64,000 bases of DNA from Coriaria nepalensis (Eukaryota > Streptophyta > Magnoliopsida > Cucurbitales > Coriariaceae): NCBI GenBank assembly GCA_027186245.1, contig CP114488.1, positions 8,413,501-8,477,500 of the forward strand. The letters are read 5' to 3'. The notes beneath the pieces were generated by a model that worked only from the letters and a program-made list of their open reading frames with translations, was not told the DNA's origin and ran no database searches. The translations under genes and the position numbers were made by a program. Shown piece after piece: positions 10,948 to 23,916 of this stretch (within the stretch, counting starts at the first letter, position 1; every line of letters begins with the position of its first letter).

Positions 10948-11088
10948 TTTGCTCTTCTTCTTCTGATGCTTATCTTTCACCGTCCGATCTGCCGTCGAGG
11001 AGATCGAAGAAGCTGAACTCTTCCGCTTCCGATCGGACTCTATCTTTGCAGATGAGTAAGTAGATGATCGTCCCAATCTCTCGGTTTA
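10948..11088 (-). other. In-frame open 5' extension of PIN1, no ATG
   Basis: Upstream of the PIN1 ATG the same frame is open back to a TAA near 11088. It encodes a Ser/Lys/Arg-rich stretch containing SDRKRKSSASS and KDKHQKKKSK. No ATG is present in this frame; a TTG lies at 11076. It is either a 5' UTR that happens to be open or a non-AUG-initiated extension with nuclear-localisation-like basic clusters. Confidence 0.4.
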
Positions 11089-11303
11089 GCAAGAAAAATA
11101 GAACCGAGTGAGTGGTTCTTATCGAGCAAAGAGTGAGCAGGGAGAGAGACTTCGGTGGCTCCTTCAATCTCGACCGTCCGTCGTGGCGAAAGACGAAAGT
11201 CTTTGCGAGATTTGACTTTCCTTTACCTAAACTAAAATTTAAGAATAAAGGAAAATTCCTCTTACGCACGTGGATGAGTTTGTGTTATTTTTTTATTTGT
11301 TAA

Positions 11304-11655
11304 ATAAGTTATTTTATTTAAAATTATAGGATTTTAAAAAAATTAATAATTTTAATTTAAAATTATTTAAAAAATTATTTAATTATTATTTAATAGTAAT
11401 TTATTTATTTATTTATATTTATTTAATTAAAATTATTAATTTTTTTTATTTAAAATCTATCAATTTTAAATAAGATAAATTAACTTATTTAATAAAAGAA
11501 AATTTTAGCGCTCCTAATCCCTTTAGGAAAATGATATAAGAAAACTCATTATTGTAAGTATAAATATTGCTCAATTAATTAGTATTTAGAGTCTTATTCT
11601 AGCGTTAAGAATTGTTACATTTTGAAGTTAGTTAAGAAATTAATATATATATATA
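11304..11655. other. Intergenic, extreme AT-rich
   Basis: Low-complexity A/T sequence (TTTATTTAAAATTAT themes) between the PIN1 upstream region and the LINE remnant, with a (TA)n run at about 11642-11660. No gene is seen. Confidence 0.5.
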
Positions 11656-11659
11656 TATA

Positions 11660-13385
11660 TAATAGAATAGATAATCATATGGAAGAAGACATGATCGATG
11701 CTTTAACTCGTGAGGTTGCTTATATGCAGGGTTTTTCATACAAGATTGTACGGTGGAATAAAACATTTAATTCTCAATGGGATGCGGCATTCACTCCGGT
11801 TTGGATCCAATTTCCTAGACTTCCGTTGAGCTACTTCAATCCATCTCTGCTCCAACCTATTACGAGTAAGGTGGGTTATGTCCTCAATATCGATAGCACA
11901 ACCTCCTCTATGACCCGATTAAACGCTGTAAGATTTTTCGTTGAAGTGGATTTATCCAAGGATCTTCCTTCTAGGATTTGGATTGGTGATGAGTATGGCT
12001 TTTATCAGAACATTGTGTATGAAAGATTACAATTTTTCTGCTCATATTGCAATATCCAATGGCATTCTTTAGGCAATTGTAGAATGAGACAATCTACTCA
12101 AGTTCATCATGTGAACTCGCATGGAGAGGTTGAGGTTGGTGTAGTTAAACAACTTTTATCCAAATCTGCTAAGAAGAAGAGGAACAAGGCTAAGAAGAAG
12201 CAACAGGTTCCTGAAGGTGTTAACATTGCTGACGCTTCAGGAGATAATGGTTTGGTTCCTGAACCTTCATCTCCCATCATTAAGGCTGTTAATGTCACTG
12301 TAGCTTTAGGGGATAGTGGTTCAGCTATGAATAAGTTTGAAAAGTGTATACAAAGTGTCGGCCTCTTGGATCCTCCCTTTTTCGAATCTCTCTACACTCA
12401 TTGCTATAAAAAGAGCGGGTTTGGCTAGGGTTTCCCCGCGTCTTGACAGAGTACCTTTCTTCCCCGGATTTATGTGACTCTTTCAATGGTCGTGTTACTA
12501 ATTTAGATCGGATTGACTCGGACCATTACCCTATTCTTTTCCACTCATCCACTTTTTCGTATCATGGGCCTCGTCTTTACCGCTTTCAAAGGATGTAGAC
12601 CTCTCATGAAAGCTTTATACCCATTGTTCATGAAGCTTGGAATTCTCATCACCAAAATCCTTTAGTCCCGATGGTTATTTGCAAAATACTCGGTAGAGAC
12701 TTAAAGTTTGGAAATAAGGAGATTTTCAGCAACATTTTTTCAGATCTTAACACTTGGCGTGATAAGATTGCTACCTATGAATCTATGTTGGAACAAGGTT
12801 GGTCGAAGGATATTTTTGAGGAGTGGCAACATGCCAAAACTTCCTAGGATCAATGTGTTATCAATGAGGATATCTTTTGGAAACAAAAGTCCCACATACA
12901 TTGGCATCAAGAGGGAGATTCGAACTCTAATTTTTTCACACCTCGGTTCAATCTCGTAATAGGAAATTGAACCTTGCTAACATTTAGGATGATTTGGGTA
13001 ATAGCTCAGCAGATCCTTACGCTTTTCACTCGGCGGCAATTGATTGCTATAAAAACCTATATTCGACGGAGGAGGTTAGGTGGAGTGAAGATTTGTTTGA
13101 TGTAATTCCGGCCCTTGTTAATGAAGTTGATAACATGAGTTTAATGACTCCTTTCACGAAGGAAGAAATTAAAGAAGCTACATGGTCCATTCTGATGGAT
13201 GGTGCGTTGGGCACGTATTGCTTCTCTTAAGCTTTTTTCCAACATTGTTGGGATATTGTCAAGTATGATCTCTTAGAGGCAGCTAACTTATTCTTGTAAG
13301 GCTCTAAGCTCCTGGAAGCCCATTTGAGTACCCTCTTGGTCCTAATTCCTAAAAAAGTTTGTCCAACTTCCGCCAAATTTTGTTA
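11660..13385 (+). mobile_element. Broken LINE (non-LTR retrotransposon)
   Basis: The first open part (about 11680-12425) matches the ORF1-like DUF4283 plus zinc-knuckle protein of plant LINE-type sequences: WDAAFTPVWIQFPRLPLSYF, then a knuckle CSYCNIQWHSLGNC. It then jumps directly to the end of an endonuclease domain (ARVSPRLDRV ... LDRIDSDHYPILFHSS near 12425-12545). Next come the linker (FWKQKSHIHWHQEGDSNSNF) and the start of a reverse transcriptase (FFQHCWDIVKYDLLEAANLF, LVLIPKKVCPTSAKF), ending at about 13383. Most of the endonuclease, the RT catalytic core and RNase H are missing, with several stops and frameshifts. Immobile relic; no poly-A tail or target duplication found. Confidence 0.8.
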
Positions 13386-13710
13386 ATTAAATTTTAACCC
13401 CTCTTTCCTTCGTGCATAACGAAAATATAATTAATAAACTTTACATCAGAAAAAAATTAATTAACTAATTAATATGTTCGGTGTCACTGTAATTGAACTG
13501 TCAATCTGTTGACGTTACTTTAATGGAACTGTTAATATGTTGGAGTTACTTTAATTTAATAACATTATGGGTTGTGAATGACAAACCCTTCCTCAAACAC
13601 ACTGGGCACTTCAATCTCCTGTAAGTTAGTATATAACTATATATACATGCCTCTGTCTCTACTACAACCTATCTCAGTTCTCACATCTACTTCTCTCCTT
13701 TGTATGAAAC
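13386..13710 (+). promoter_or_regulatory. Upstream region of pectate lyase
   Basis: AT-rich DNA between the LINE relic and the pectate lyase ATG. TATATATA at about 13637-13644 (about 70 bases before the ATG) is a plausible TATA box. A near-duplicate of about 37 bases (GTTACTTTAAT-type, at about 13512-13525 and 13543-13558) is visible. Confidence 0.5.
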
Positions 13711-15048
13711 ATGGCCAAGTACCATAACTTTGTTTCAACTCTTCTCTTTGTCATTCTCTTCTCTTTAACGACTAGTTTTGCAAACCAAGAAAATCTCGAT
13801 GGTTTGAGGATTAATGCTATTGATCGATGCTGGAGATCGGACCCAAAATGGAGAAAGAACCGCCAACAACTGGCTACATGCTCGGTTGGTTTTGCTGGTA
13901 AGATGACCAACAACATAGGAACCGGGCTCGTCCATTATACAGTAACCAATCCTACAGATGATCCACTGAATCCTAAGCCGGGATCCCTTAGGTACGGTGC
14001 AACCATGATAAAAAACAGAGTGTGGATCACGTTTTCTCAAGATATGCGCATCAGGCTTGAGAAACCGCTCCTTATTAGTAGCTTCACCGCGATCGACGGA
14101 CGAGGCGTGGAGATTCATATTGCAGGTAATGCATGCTTGATGGTGTATAAGGCTAGCAATGTGATCATCCATGGGCTTAAGATCTACCATTGCAAGCGTC
14201 AAGGACCCGGTCCGGTGATGGGCCCAGGTCAACAGATGTTAGAACTAGGTCAAGTAGATGGGGATGCAATCAGATTAGTTTCCGCATCGAAGATCTGGAT
14301 AGACCACAACACATTGTATAAATGCTCAGATGGACTCTTGGATGTGACGCGTGGGTCGACTGGCATCACCATCTCGAACAATTGGTTCAGGGAACAGGAC
14401 AAGGTCATGCTGCTCGGACACGATGATGGATACTTGTGGGACAAGACCATGAAGGTGACTGTTGCATATAACCATTTTGGACCCAATTGCAATCAAAGAA
14501 TGCCAAGGTGATTAATCTACATCATAACTAATTTTCATCAGAAGAACATGCATTACCATGATGATTAACCGTTACTTAATTTTACGCATATTACAGGATA
14601 CGGCACGGATATGCACACGTTGTAAACAACCTCTATCAAGGATGGACACAATATGCAATTGGTGGTAGTATGAATCCTAGCGTTGAGAGTCAAGCCAATC
14701 TCTTTATCGCGTCCAAAAATGGAAGGAAGGAGGTAAGGACTATTCCGAAAAATCTTGTGTATCTTGCGGGGTGTGAGTATATTTATACATTATGTTACTA
14801 AATATATGAGATGACTGAAACAGGTGACATGGAACCCAGCAAGTAGCCGGACTAGTTCCGGCAAGTTTTACTCTGTGAGGGATGTTTTTGAAAACGGAGC
14901 TTCTTTTAATCAAATGTCTCAAGGCGGGGGTGGCGCAAAACCGAACTACCAGCCCCACGAATGGTTTGAAGTTGCAGATGCGAGTGGTGTTAGAGCCTTG
15001 ACGAGTTCATCGGGTGCTTTAACTTGCACAAAACGTTATAGATGTTGA
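13711..15048 (+). CDS. Pectate lyase (PL1)
   Basis: Secreted Ca2+-dependent enzyme cleaving de-esterified pectin (polygalacturonate) by beta-elimination in the cell wall. Exons are 13711-14507, 14597-14732 and 14824-15048 (385 aa), with consistent phases. A signal peptide covers about residues 1-25 (LLFVILFSLTTSFA). The Pec_lyase C parallel beta-helix carries SSFTAIDGRGVEIHIA, KIWIDHNTLYKCSDGLLDVT (Ca-binding Asp residues), GSTGITISNNWF, EQDKVMLLGHDDGY and QRMPRIRHGYAHVVNN (catalytic Arg region across intron 1). It ends in a Cys-containing tail (KRYRC). Length fits plant PLs (about 400). The central EQDKVMLLGHDDGY and NCNQRMPRIRHG differ from the commonest vegetative forms, so it may be a pollen-type or diverged member (inference). 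Confidence 0.95.
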
Positions 15049-15409
15049 GTTAATCATAATTAATCAATAATTAAGTAATTTGCTAGTTATGTTAGTAAAT
15101 TACTTCTAATACAGTAAAGCGTGTGCTTATATTTTTTGTTTCAATGGGTAATAAATCTATTAGTTGTAATATATGAGAAACACTCGATTTCGCGCGCCGA
15201 ACTATAATTTTTTGTCAACTAAATCCCAAAATTTACTAATCTTACACAAGCACAGCAACAATGACTTATCCCAATCAGTTGCTAGGAATAATTTTAAAAA
15301 ACATGTCAAAAAAATTTCCAACACAAAGGTAAATAAGAGAAGAAACCAAAACATCCCAGAAACAGAAAATACAGTAAAATTCAAATAAAAATCTAAAACA
15401 CTTCTCTTG
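15049..15409. other. Convergent 3' ends of pectate lyase and RPL8
   Basis: A 360-base gap between two converging stop codons. It must hold both 3' untranslated regions. No separate gene is seen; the open frame at 15173-15388 is A-rich and has no recognisable product. Confidence 0.5.
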
Positions 15410-16726
<1,317 letters not shown>

Positions 16727-17283
16727 TGCAGCTAAGTGGGCGGAATTTACAGCTCTGCTCTGTGAGCGGGAGGAGAACGACTGCTCGTGTTAGGGTTTCG
16801 GAGTTATTTATAGTGCTGCTGCTTGTAAGGGAACTTTAGGAAAAATATAATTTGGAACTCTCATTTTATCTTTTTTTATATTTCGTTTGTGTCAAATTAG
16901 TCCTAAGAGTATTGAAATGTTTCACTTTCGTCCTTTAAATTTTGAAAATGAGAGAACATGAATTTCATAATTTTTTTTTACGAGGCTTACTAATTTTATG
17001 CTACATGCTTTAGCAAGTAATATAAATCATTTTCTATTCGAATAAAATTGAGTGTTTTACTCCAATTCTAAAAAACAAGAGAGATTTAATCCTCTGCTTT
17101 TATCATCGCTGACTGTAAATTTACTGGACCATAGAAACTTGGAACTCTTACAGGAACAAATAGATGAAGATACATACATAACGAAACCAATTTCGCTCGT
17201 TTACATGACAAACAATTATTGAGCACAAACCATTACACTTATCATGAAAACTCGCTAGCCGCTTTGCGGAATCGTGTGCATTT
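16727..17283. other. Intergenic: RPL8 promoter and TAF14b 3' flank
   Basis: Upstream of RPL8 the sequence TTATTTATAG at 16804-16813 reads CTATAAATAA on the minus strand, a likely TATA box about 80 bases from the ATG. TTAGGGTTT (16791-16799) reads AAACCCTAA on the minus strand, the telo-box commonly found in plant ribosomal-protein promoters. The rest is AT-rich with no gene. Confidence 0.55.
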
Positions 17284-18949
17284 TTATTCATAACCAGAGG
17301 TTGGTTTCGAAAGCTGAGGCAGTCCATCCATGACACTAAGTTGTCTTCTCAGCTTGACAATATGAGCTTGCACCTATAACATATCAAAATAACTGTCAAA
17401 TAACATCCATCTCTATGCTCCTAAAATTAAAAAAGATTGTAAATCGATCATTAAATCAATCACAGGAGATGGGGTTGCTACTAACAAAATTAGGAGGAAG
17501 CAAAGCATATAAACCAACTGTATATACTCGGTTAAGGGTGTAGATGTTTCAAATGCATATGAATGTCAATTTATCTCATAATAGAACGATGAGAACATAG
17601 AGCACCGATCAAAATAGATATTTTGAATAACCATCTCCACTAGGTCACACCACTCAAAATATATAAAAATAAAAATAAATCAAAAACAAAAACTAGCATT
17701 TTTATCATGCAAATAATCCAACAAACCTGCTGACGAGCAGCTGCAAGTTTCAAAAGCTCATCTGCCTCTGAGAAGTTCATAAACCATTGACTAAGAGAAT
17801 GATCCTTCGTGTCCCCTCTTTCCTTTTCAGTCACATTTTCAATCGGCACTGAAGAACCCAGATTAGAAAAATTATACAAACAAATCAAATAACAGAGTTT
17901 TGAAAACAGCAAAACCAAAAATAAAATAATAATAATAATAATAACAATAATACCAGGATCAGGCAAATTAAAGCCAGCAGGAAGCCTCGGTACAACAGCA
18001 GCTGGGTGATTTTGCACCCGTGCATAAAAAGTTTCCAAAGGATCAGGAAAAACAATCTCATTGTAAGATTCCACAACAACAGGCTTCTTGGTTGATTGAG
18101 AACCGGACTCTTCTTCATGATATAACCTCAAAAAGTGATACCTGCAAAGCATTTTAAAATCAGCCATTAAATATTTGACCACCTTGCTAACCTTATATAT
18201 TCACATAATAACACTTGTAGAAAAAGAAATAAATAAACAAACTCACAAATCCAACTGTTTGTCACAGACATCACTGTGGAAGAAAAGGGTGATGGCAATT
18301 TCGAATTCGCCCCATCCAGCTTCAGATACCTCAAAAGGAGGCGATTCAATCACTCTTGTAGGGTTATTGAAACTAGGATGCAATTGAAATACAGCTTTCT
18401 TTATTACTACCCCTAGATCCTCATTTGTTGCTCCGCGAACATAGACCGTCCACTTATGTGACATTGACCTAAAATTGGAAGAAGACATTTTTTTTTTTCA
18501 AATTTGTATTACTCAATCTAGAAAACCAAACTGAAACTGAAAGAACAGAAGAAAAAATCAAAAAAGGAAAAACTTACTCACTAGCCTTTCTGCCGAGATA
18601 AAAGGCCATTGTTCCATACACTATCGGCACGCAAATTTCCATGTCCTTAAGTTTCCTGTTTGCACTCTACGTCAAACAAATACCTCAAATCAACGCTTAA
18701 AAGAAGGTAGAAGATGTTCATTGCTAGAAAATGTAGAAAATGTTGGAACATTAAGCTCAAGAATAAATCCCTGAATCGTAATGACTAATGAGAGAGGGAG
18801 ATCCAACAAAAAGAGACGGAAGGATAGGGAATACGAGGATGCACCTTGCTGTCACCTCCTTCGTTAGATTTTGAGATTTTGATGCGAGGTGGCTTTGGGG
18901 TGGAGCCACCGCCGTCCGACGGGGATTCGCCTTGTTTTCTGGAGGACAT
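17284..18949 (-). CDS. TAF14B: YEATS-domain protein, TAF14b/GAS41-like
   Basis: Nuclear acyl-lysine histone reader shared by TFIID, SWR1 and NuA4-type complexes. Six exons: 18949-18845, 18666-18578, 18468-18247, 18141-17954, 17848-17727 and 17373-17284 (271 aa), all in phase. The N-terminal Ser/Gly/Pro tail ([20 protein letters not shown]) is followed by the YEATS domain (about 38-165): [80 protein letters not shown]. Then comes the [14 protein letters not shown] linker. A C-terminal coiled coil ([35 protein letters not shown]) probably mediates complex assembly. Length matches the Arabidopsis protein. Some neighbouring frames look like longer ORFs because they read into introns. Confidence 0.95.
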
Positions 18950-20045
18950 TGCGCTCGAATCAGGAGAAAGTTTTTGAAGGGAAGCGCGGGAAGGAATGAT
19001 TTGGGAGTTAGGGTTCGTTGCAGTTCGACGCCCTTTGTTTTTTCCTCGGAAAATAAATTCGAGTATGGATTGTTTCTTTTTCTGCCATAAAAGATTTTTT
19101 CTTTTTTTTTTTTTTTGTTTTGGGCCGACGAGTTAAATGAAGCATACTAGTTTCGGCCATTCCAAAAATATGGGCCCAAAATTTTTTCATAGAATAGTTC
19201 GGCCCACAAGTAAAATAAATGTTTTTTCATCTTTGACTAAATTAAACTTAAAACTCCTAAAGGCTCAAACTATCACCTATTTGAAATAATTCTTAACAGA
19301 TTTGGCCTCCTTTAAACTCTCATTAACCTTAAATTATTTATTTTTATATCTTTTAACCTTAAAATTTTTTTTTAACCCACTTTATCATTTGAAATTTATT
19401 TTTCATCGATCCATCTTTTTATCATCACCTCTAGAAACTCCTCCACTATTACTACCTTTAATCTATTTTTAATTTTTTTTTATTTATTCAATCCTAAAAT
19501 AATTTTCTCTACCGTCATCATTTGTCACCAAAATTTAGCGTTTTCTTTTTCGTCGGGTCAGAGAATAATTCATAATCCTTTTTTTCCCTTTAGAGAGAGA
19601 AAGAGAGTAATTTTTTTTTTTTTCAATAAAGAAAGGCCATGGTAGAGAAAAGTGAAAAAAAAAATTTGAGGTATCCAAATTAGTCAAGTCTTGTGTGAAG
19701 ATGACATCCCAGCCATCCATATTGGTGCAAAGAGAAATTGAACATTATCTTTGATAATTTGATTTCACACACAAATCTGAATTACAATCAATAAACAGGG
19801 CCTTGTATGTTCTCTTTTTCTTTCCCTTTTTTCATTTTCCAACAGCAATACAAAAGTTAATCACCTGTCATGGGCTCTTTCACAAATGTTACATGACAAG
19901 CAGAGAAATCTAAAAACCGAGTTCTCTTATCAACAATCGATCTCCCAGAAGGTGGGCTCGGTGGCAGGCTAGAACCAAATTTATAACTATTTCCCGAGAA
20001 TTGACATAGGGACAGAAGACAACAAGAAGAAGTGGTAGAGATATC
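18950..20045. other. Intergenic
   Basis: Between the TAF14b start and the 3' end of the coiled-coil gene. Poly-T/poly-A runs lie at about 19089-19117 and 19610-19623, and a CT/T-rich stretch at 19360-19510. The part 19740-20045 is probably the 3' UTR of the coiled-coil gene. No other gene is seen. Confidence 0.4.
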
Positions 20046-21199
20046 TCAGATATTAGAAGCACTCAAGGCCATTACCTTGCATTGTTCATTCATGGCCAAA
20101 AGCTGGGCCTCTTTCTTGTCCAAAAGAGCCGTCAACTTCACATTTTCTTCCATGAGTTTCTGAACCTCCACCTCTTTCTGCACCTTCTCACCCTCTAGCT
20201 GTGATGTCTTGGCAACTAGCCTGATTTCAGAACATAACAAGAGAAATAATGACAATTTGATTTCAATTTTCAAGATATGCAAACAAAAACAGTATAGTAT
20301 AAGACAAAATCTTGTAACTGGACTTAAGGTAAAACAGACCGTTCGAACAGCCTCTCTATTGTTTGAAACTGTTTTTCCGATGAAAGGAGTGTTTCTCTGA
20401 CAGTGATGAGACTACTGACATATGACTTCAGAGACTCAAAGTCTTGCTTGACACGACTAAGTTCCTGCTCGTGTTCTGCTGCTCTTTGTCTCTGTCTAGA
20501 CGTTTCTTCTACCAAATCTGCGACCCTTTGCCGCATTTCATTGAGGATACCATTTGTACCCAAAGCGAAGTTTTCCATTTCTTCCAACTTGGAAGACATG
20601 TTCTTGATTTGTATTGACTTCTTTTTAATTTCTTTCTGACCGATGTTTGCCTTTTCCCTCTCGATTGCAGTTTCAGATTCGGCCAATATTACCTTCTTGA
20701 CAAGGATTTCCATTACATCCGCTACCATCTGCACAGACTTAAATATTTCACCTGTATAAGCTGCATCCTGTTCATCAAGAGAACCATGATGCTTACCAAT
20801 ATTAATCCAAGCCTCTTCATTTGAGCCATCTAAAGAAGAAAGGTCCAAATTCTTAGACCAGCCAGACAGAGGAGTACCACTTCTATCAACAAGCCCCACC
20901 CCTTCTAAATGTTTTATGCCCCATGATGATGTACGGGATAAATGTGGAACCAAGATTCTTGCTTTTGATTTCAAGTAGGTTAAGAATGTGGCGGAGGTTT
21001 TAACTCTCCGCCAAAGAACCTCTAACTCCTTCTTTTCATCTTCACTAGAGTCTTCTATGCAAGCCTTTACCTCCATAAGCTTTGTTTGCAATACATCCAC
21101 TTGGGACTGGCATTGTTCCATCTCCTGCTTCCATGTTTCATGTGTTTGGCTGATCTGAGATTTTAAAGCTGACAGATCAGCATCTTCCTTTGCAGCCAT
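20046..21199 (-). CDS. Coiled-coil protein of unknown function
   Basis: I do not recognise a named family. Exons 21199-20340 and 20220-20046 join in phase (ERL across the intron) to give 344 aa. From the sequence: an N-terminal coiled coil (ALKSQISQTHETWKQEMEQC ...), a less helical middle (TSSWGIKHLEGVGLVDRSG, SGWSKNLDLSSLDGSNEEAW) that looks like the most family-specific part, then long heptad-rich helices to the C-terminus (MRQRVADLVEETSRQRQRAA; LMEENVKLTALLDKKEAQLL). There is no signal peptide or membrane segment. The exon that splices onto it (ending at 22604) carries an in-frame, coding-looking stretch without an ATG, so the annotated start may be internal to the ancestral protein. Confidence 0.75.
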
Positions 21200-22700
21200 T
21201 TCCTGTTGTAGCTTGAGAGTAAAATGAAAATTAGAATCAGAAAATAAAATTCATAATTTGACACAGTTGACCGACCATCAAGAGATAATATTGACAAAGA
21301 AATAGAACCTTATAAGGCTAGGATATAAATATGAGTTTCTTATGAGATCCATTTAACAGGCTCCATAAATCTCACTAATATTATAAGCACAACAAATTAA
21401 GTAACCCCCCTACACCACCCCGCTCAGGGGAAACAAAAAAAAAAAACATTAGGTAACGATTCCAATTCACTCTTGTAAAATAAAGGCCATGCCATTTTCC
21501 AAACACATACCTCTATAACTGTTATGAAAATAATATTCTGTTGTGAATGCCAAAAAAAGGCAAACTGCAGATAACTCTTCTATTTAATCACGACAAGTTA
21601 CCATTAGTGTTAAATGTATTTTCGTGCTGGAATAGTTTTCAAGGTTGTAACGAATTTATCAATCAAAATCCGCATCATTATTGGCTGGTCAAATTTGTAA
21701 GTGTAAGGACTTATAGTAATAAGCATCATCAACATATATGACGAGGAAAGGGAAATATGCAAAATCCATTTTGTCGTTCAATAGAAAGAGAAAATGTAAA
21801 AACAGACTCTTATGCTAAGAAGCAAAATTTCAGCGCAGCAGCAATATGTGTCTATAATAGTTTGATTGTTAGTTATTATAAGATTACTCAGAATATGCTA
21901 AAGGAAGCAACGCATCATATTGATAATAAGCTCCAGAAAAATCTTGGCCTTGCAATGCTCATTTTTCTACTATCCCAAGAGAATCATAAAATGCTGTTCA
22001 AAGCAACAAACAATAGTTCATCCTACGGCCTTAACTTCAAAATCGAAATGCAGGCAAAGAAAAATAACTGGGTATAGAGGGGCATCACCCATTTCTGAAA
22101 CAGAGCCCATCAGCTCAGTTCAAGTCCTCCTCAATTACAAAATTACAAATAAATAAAATAAAATACAACCTATATCTGATAAGATATCCTATAAGCTATT
22201 GCATCTGATTATGAATACTGCATCAAATAAACAGCAAATCTGTAGCTGGTTCGAGCTCAAAGCCTCTCTCTATTTTTTTTTTCTGGGAAAATTACATACG
22301 AAATCATAAACAGCAGCCAAATCCCACAAAGAAAGCAACCACAAAACCTAAGTTTTAGCTAATCATTCACGAAGTAAAAAAGACGATCAACCAAAACCTA
22401 ACTCTCGTATAAATGGGAAAAGAACTACATCAGAATCAAACAGATACGGTAGAGACGAACCAAAGAGAGAAATCGAAAACAAAAATGTTTTTCAGTAGCG
22501 CAAATTAACTAGACGTGCCAAACTCGTCATCCGATCAAACAAGAAGTTGTTCTACATCGAGAAGGATCAGGGAAGAAGGTCTATGAAAGGAGGAGGAACT
22601 CACCAGGAGGTAGCCTTGAATACGATCAGAAATCGAGGTGGCACTGCTGCTTTTTCGTCACAGTACCACCACCGCGTTGCTGGCGAAAATGGCTAATAAA
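21200..22700 (-). other. Leader exon and 1.4 kb intron of the coiled-coil gene
   Basis: A donor CCTG|GTGAG after 22604 and an acceptor CAAG|CTAC before 21211 define an intron of about 1.39 kb. The upstream exon (about 22604-22657) reads in frame into the gene as ISDRIQGYLLLQQE-MAAKED, but it has no ATG and meets a TGA at 22658-22660. Inside the intron I see no gene. Confidence 0.55.
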
Positions 22701-23100
22701 GGCAGGAATGGTGCAAGGCAGGGAAGGTACATGACCCGCTTTATTATCTATTCCACTTCTTCAATCTCTTCTTTACCTTTTCTCTTTTAAGTATTTTTTT
22801 TATTCTAATATATTATATAATCATTAAATTTGTGCAAAAAATGTGTAACATGAAAAAGTAAAAGTATGTTATTAATATACATATATATAATACAGTCAAT
22901 ATTCAATTCAATCAAAACTATAAGAAGGAATAATTCTATTTAATTCACATTTATCAAATAATATGGTAATGACATTTGCGGTGATGATAAAGTTCGTTTT
23001 GTTGTACGACATGACCATACTAAAATGCATCTTCTTTTCATACAACTGTCTATAACTGGTAGGAGAAGCTATGAACACATGAAAAAGAAAAACACTATTT
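22701..23100. other. Intergenic
   Basis: AT-rich, no gene recognised. It is the upstream region of the coiled-coil gene and the 3' flank of the endoglucanase relic. Confidence 0.4.
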
Positions 23101-23104
23101 TTCT

Positions 23105-23810
23105 ATGCCTTAGCAAATGTCTGAGTGATCGATGAAGAGCTTGTAACCGAACCGGAAAGAAGCCCAACAAGAAGCGCCGTATTGTATGTAGTCGTCTCTC
23201 CTTAATCAATGTATGTCTCATTCAAGAATGGCCCGCCCACGAGCGCCCCAACAGCTACATTTGGGTTTGGCTTGGTCGAGTTGAGCCACTTGAACACTTC
23301 AGTGCACCCGGTTTATGCATCTACCGGAATGGAAGCTCCCCTGGTTTCGACTACTACAATTGACCTGTTTGTTTCAATTTCATTAGCGGTTGTAAAATTA
23401 TACTTCTAAAACTGAACAGTTTAAGATTAGAAACATGGTTAGAAAGAACAATTACCGTTTGTTCTTCTTGGTGTGGCAGCTGGTGAATTCCGAATAAGAC
23501 TACACATGAGAGCTTTGGCAGTTTTCCAGTAAAGTTCGAGATTGATATTCTCGACCCGAGAAACATCTTCCAAGCGAAAGAAATCTATCCTTGAAATTAA
23601 AACCTGCCCAAAAACGTATGGTCTTAAGAAACAGCATCTTTAATCCTACATTATCACATGTATGGTCATTAAAAAAAAAAAAAAGTACTTGTGTTCCGGC
23701 ATGCTTGTCATCCCAACTAAACCAAGACGGTAGCATAAGAGAGTTAAGAATCATTTTACTAAAGAAAATAATGTCTTCATTGAATTTCAGCATTCTCATT
23801 TTCTTTTGAA
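23105..23810 (-). pseudogene. GH9 endo-1,4-beta-glucanase relic (3' half)
   Basis: Fragments of a glycosyl hydrolase family 9 cellulase in correct order on the minus strand. First is FSKMILNSLMLPSWFSWDDK followed by HAGTQVL (about 23780-23690). Then NLELYWKTAKALMCSLIRNS with PAATPRRTNG and a donor (about 23550-23464). Last is GASIPVDA, a stop, [36 protein letters not shown], a second stop, then TTYNTALLVGLLSG (about 23365-23130). The family normally has Asp or Ser-Arg at the two stop positions. The N-terminal half and catalytic Asp region are absent, and frames shift between blocks. Dead remnant. Confidence 0.85.
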
Positions 23811-23840
23811 TGATCGGATTACGGGATTGATATCTCTCTC

Positions 23841-23916
23841 ATATCACGTGAGCAATAGACCCGGTATATATAGATGATATATCACGTGAGCAGTAGACCC
23901 GGTATATATAGATGAT
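23841..23916. repeat. 38-bp tandem repeat, each copy with a G-box
   Basis: Two copies, 23841-23878 and 23879-23916, differ at one base (CAATAG / CAGTAG). Each starts ATATCACGTGAGCA and ends GGTATATATAGATG. Both carry the palindromic G-box CACGTG (23845-23850 and 23883-23888) and a TATATATA run. They lie about 450-530 bases upstream of the RanBP2-type zinc-finger gene. Confidence 0.9.

Noticed and set aside
12994..13230. Separate gene starting with MGNSSADPYAFHSAA
   Set aside because: It is the linker before the reverse transcriptase of the LINE relic, not an independent gene.
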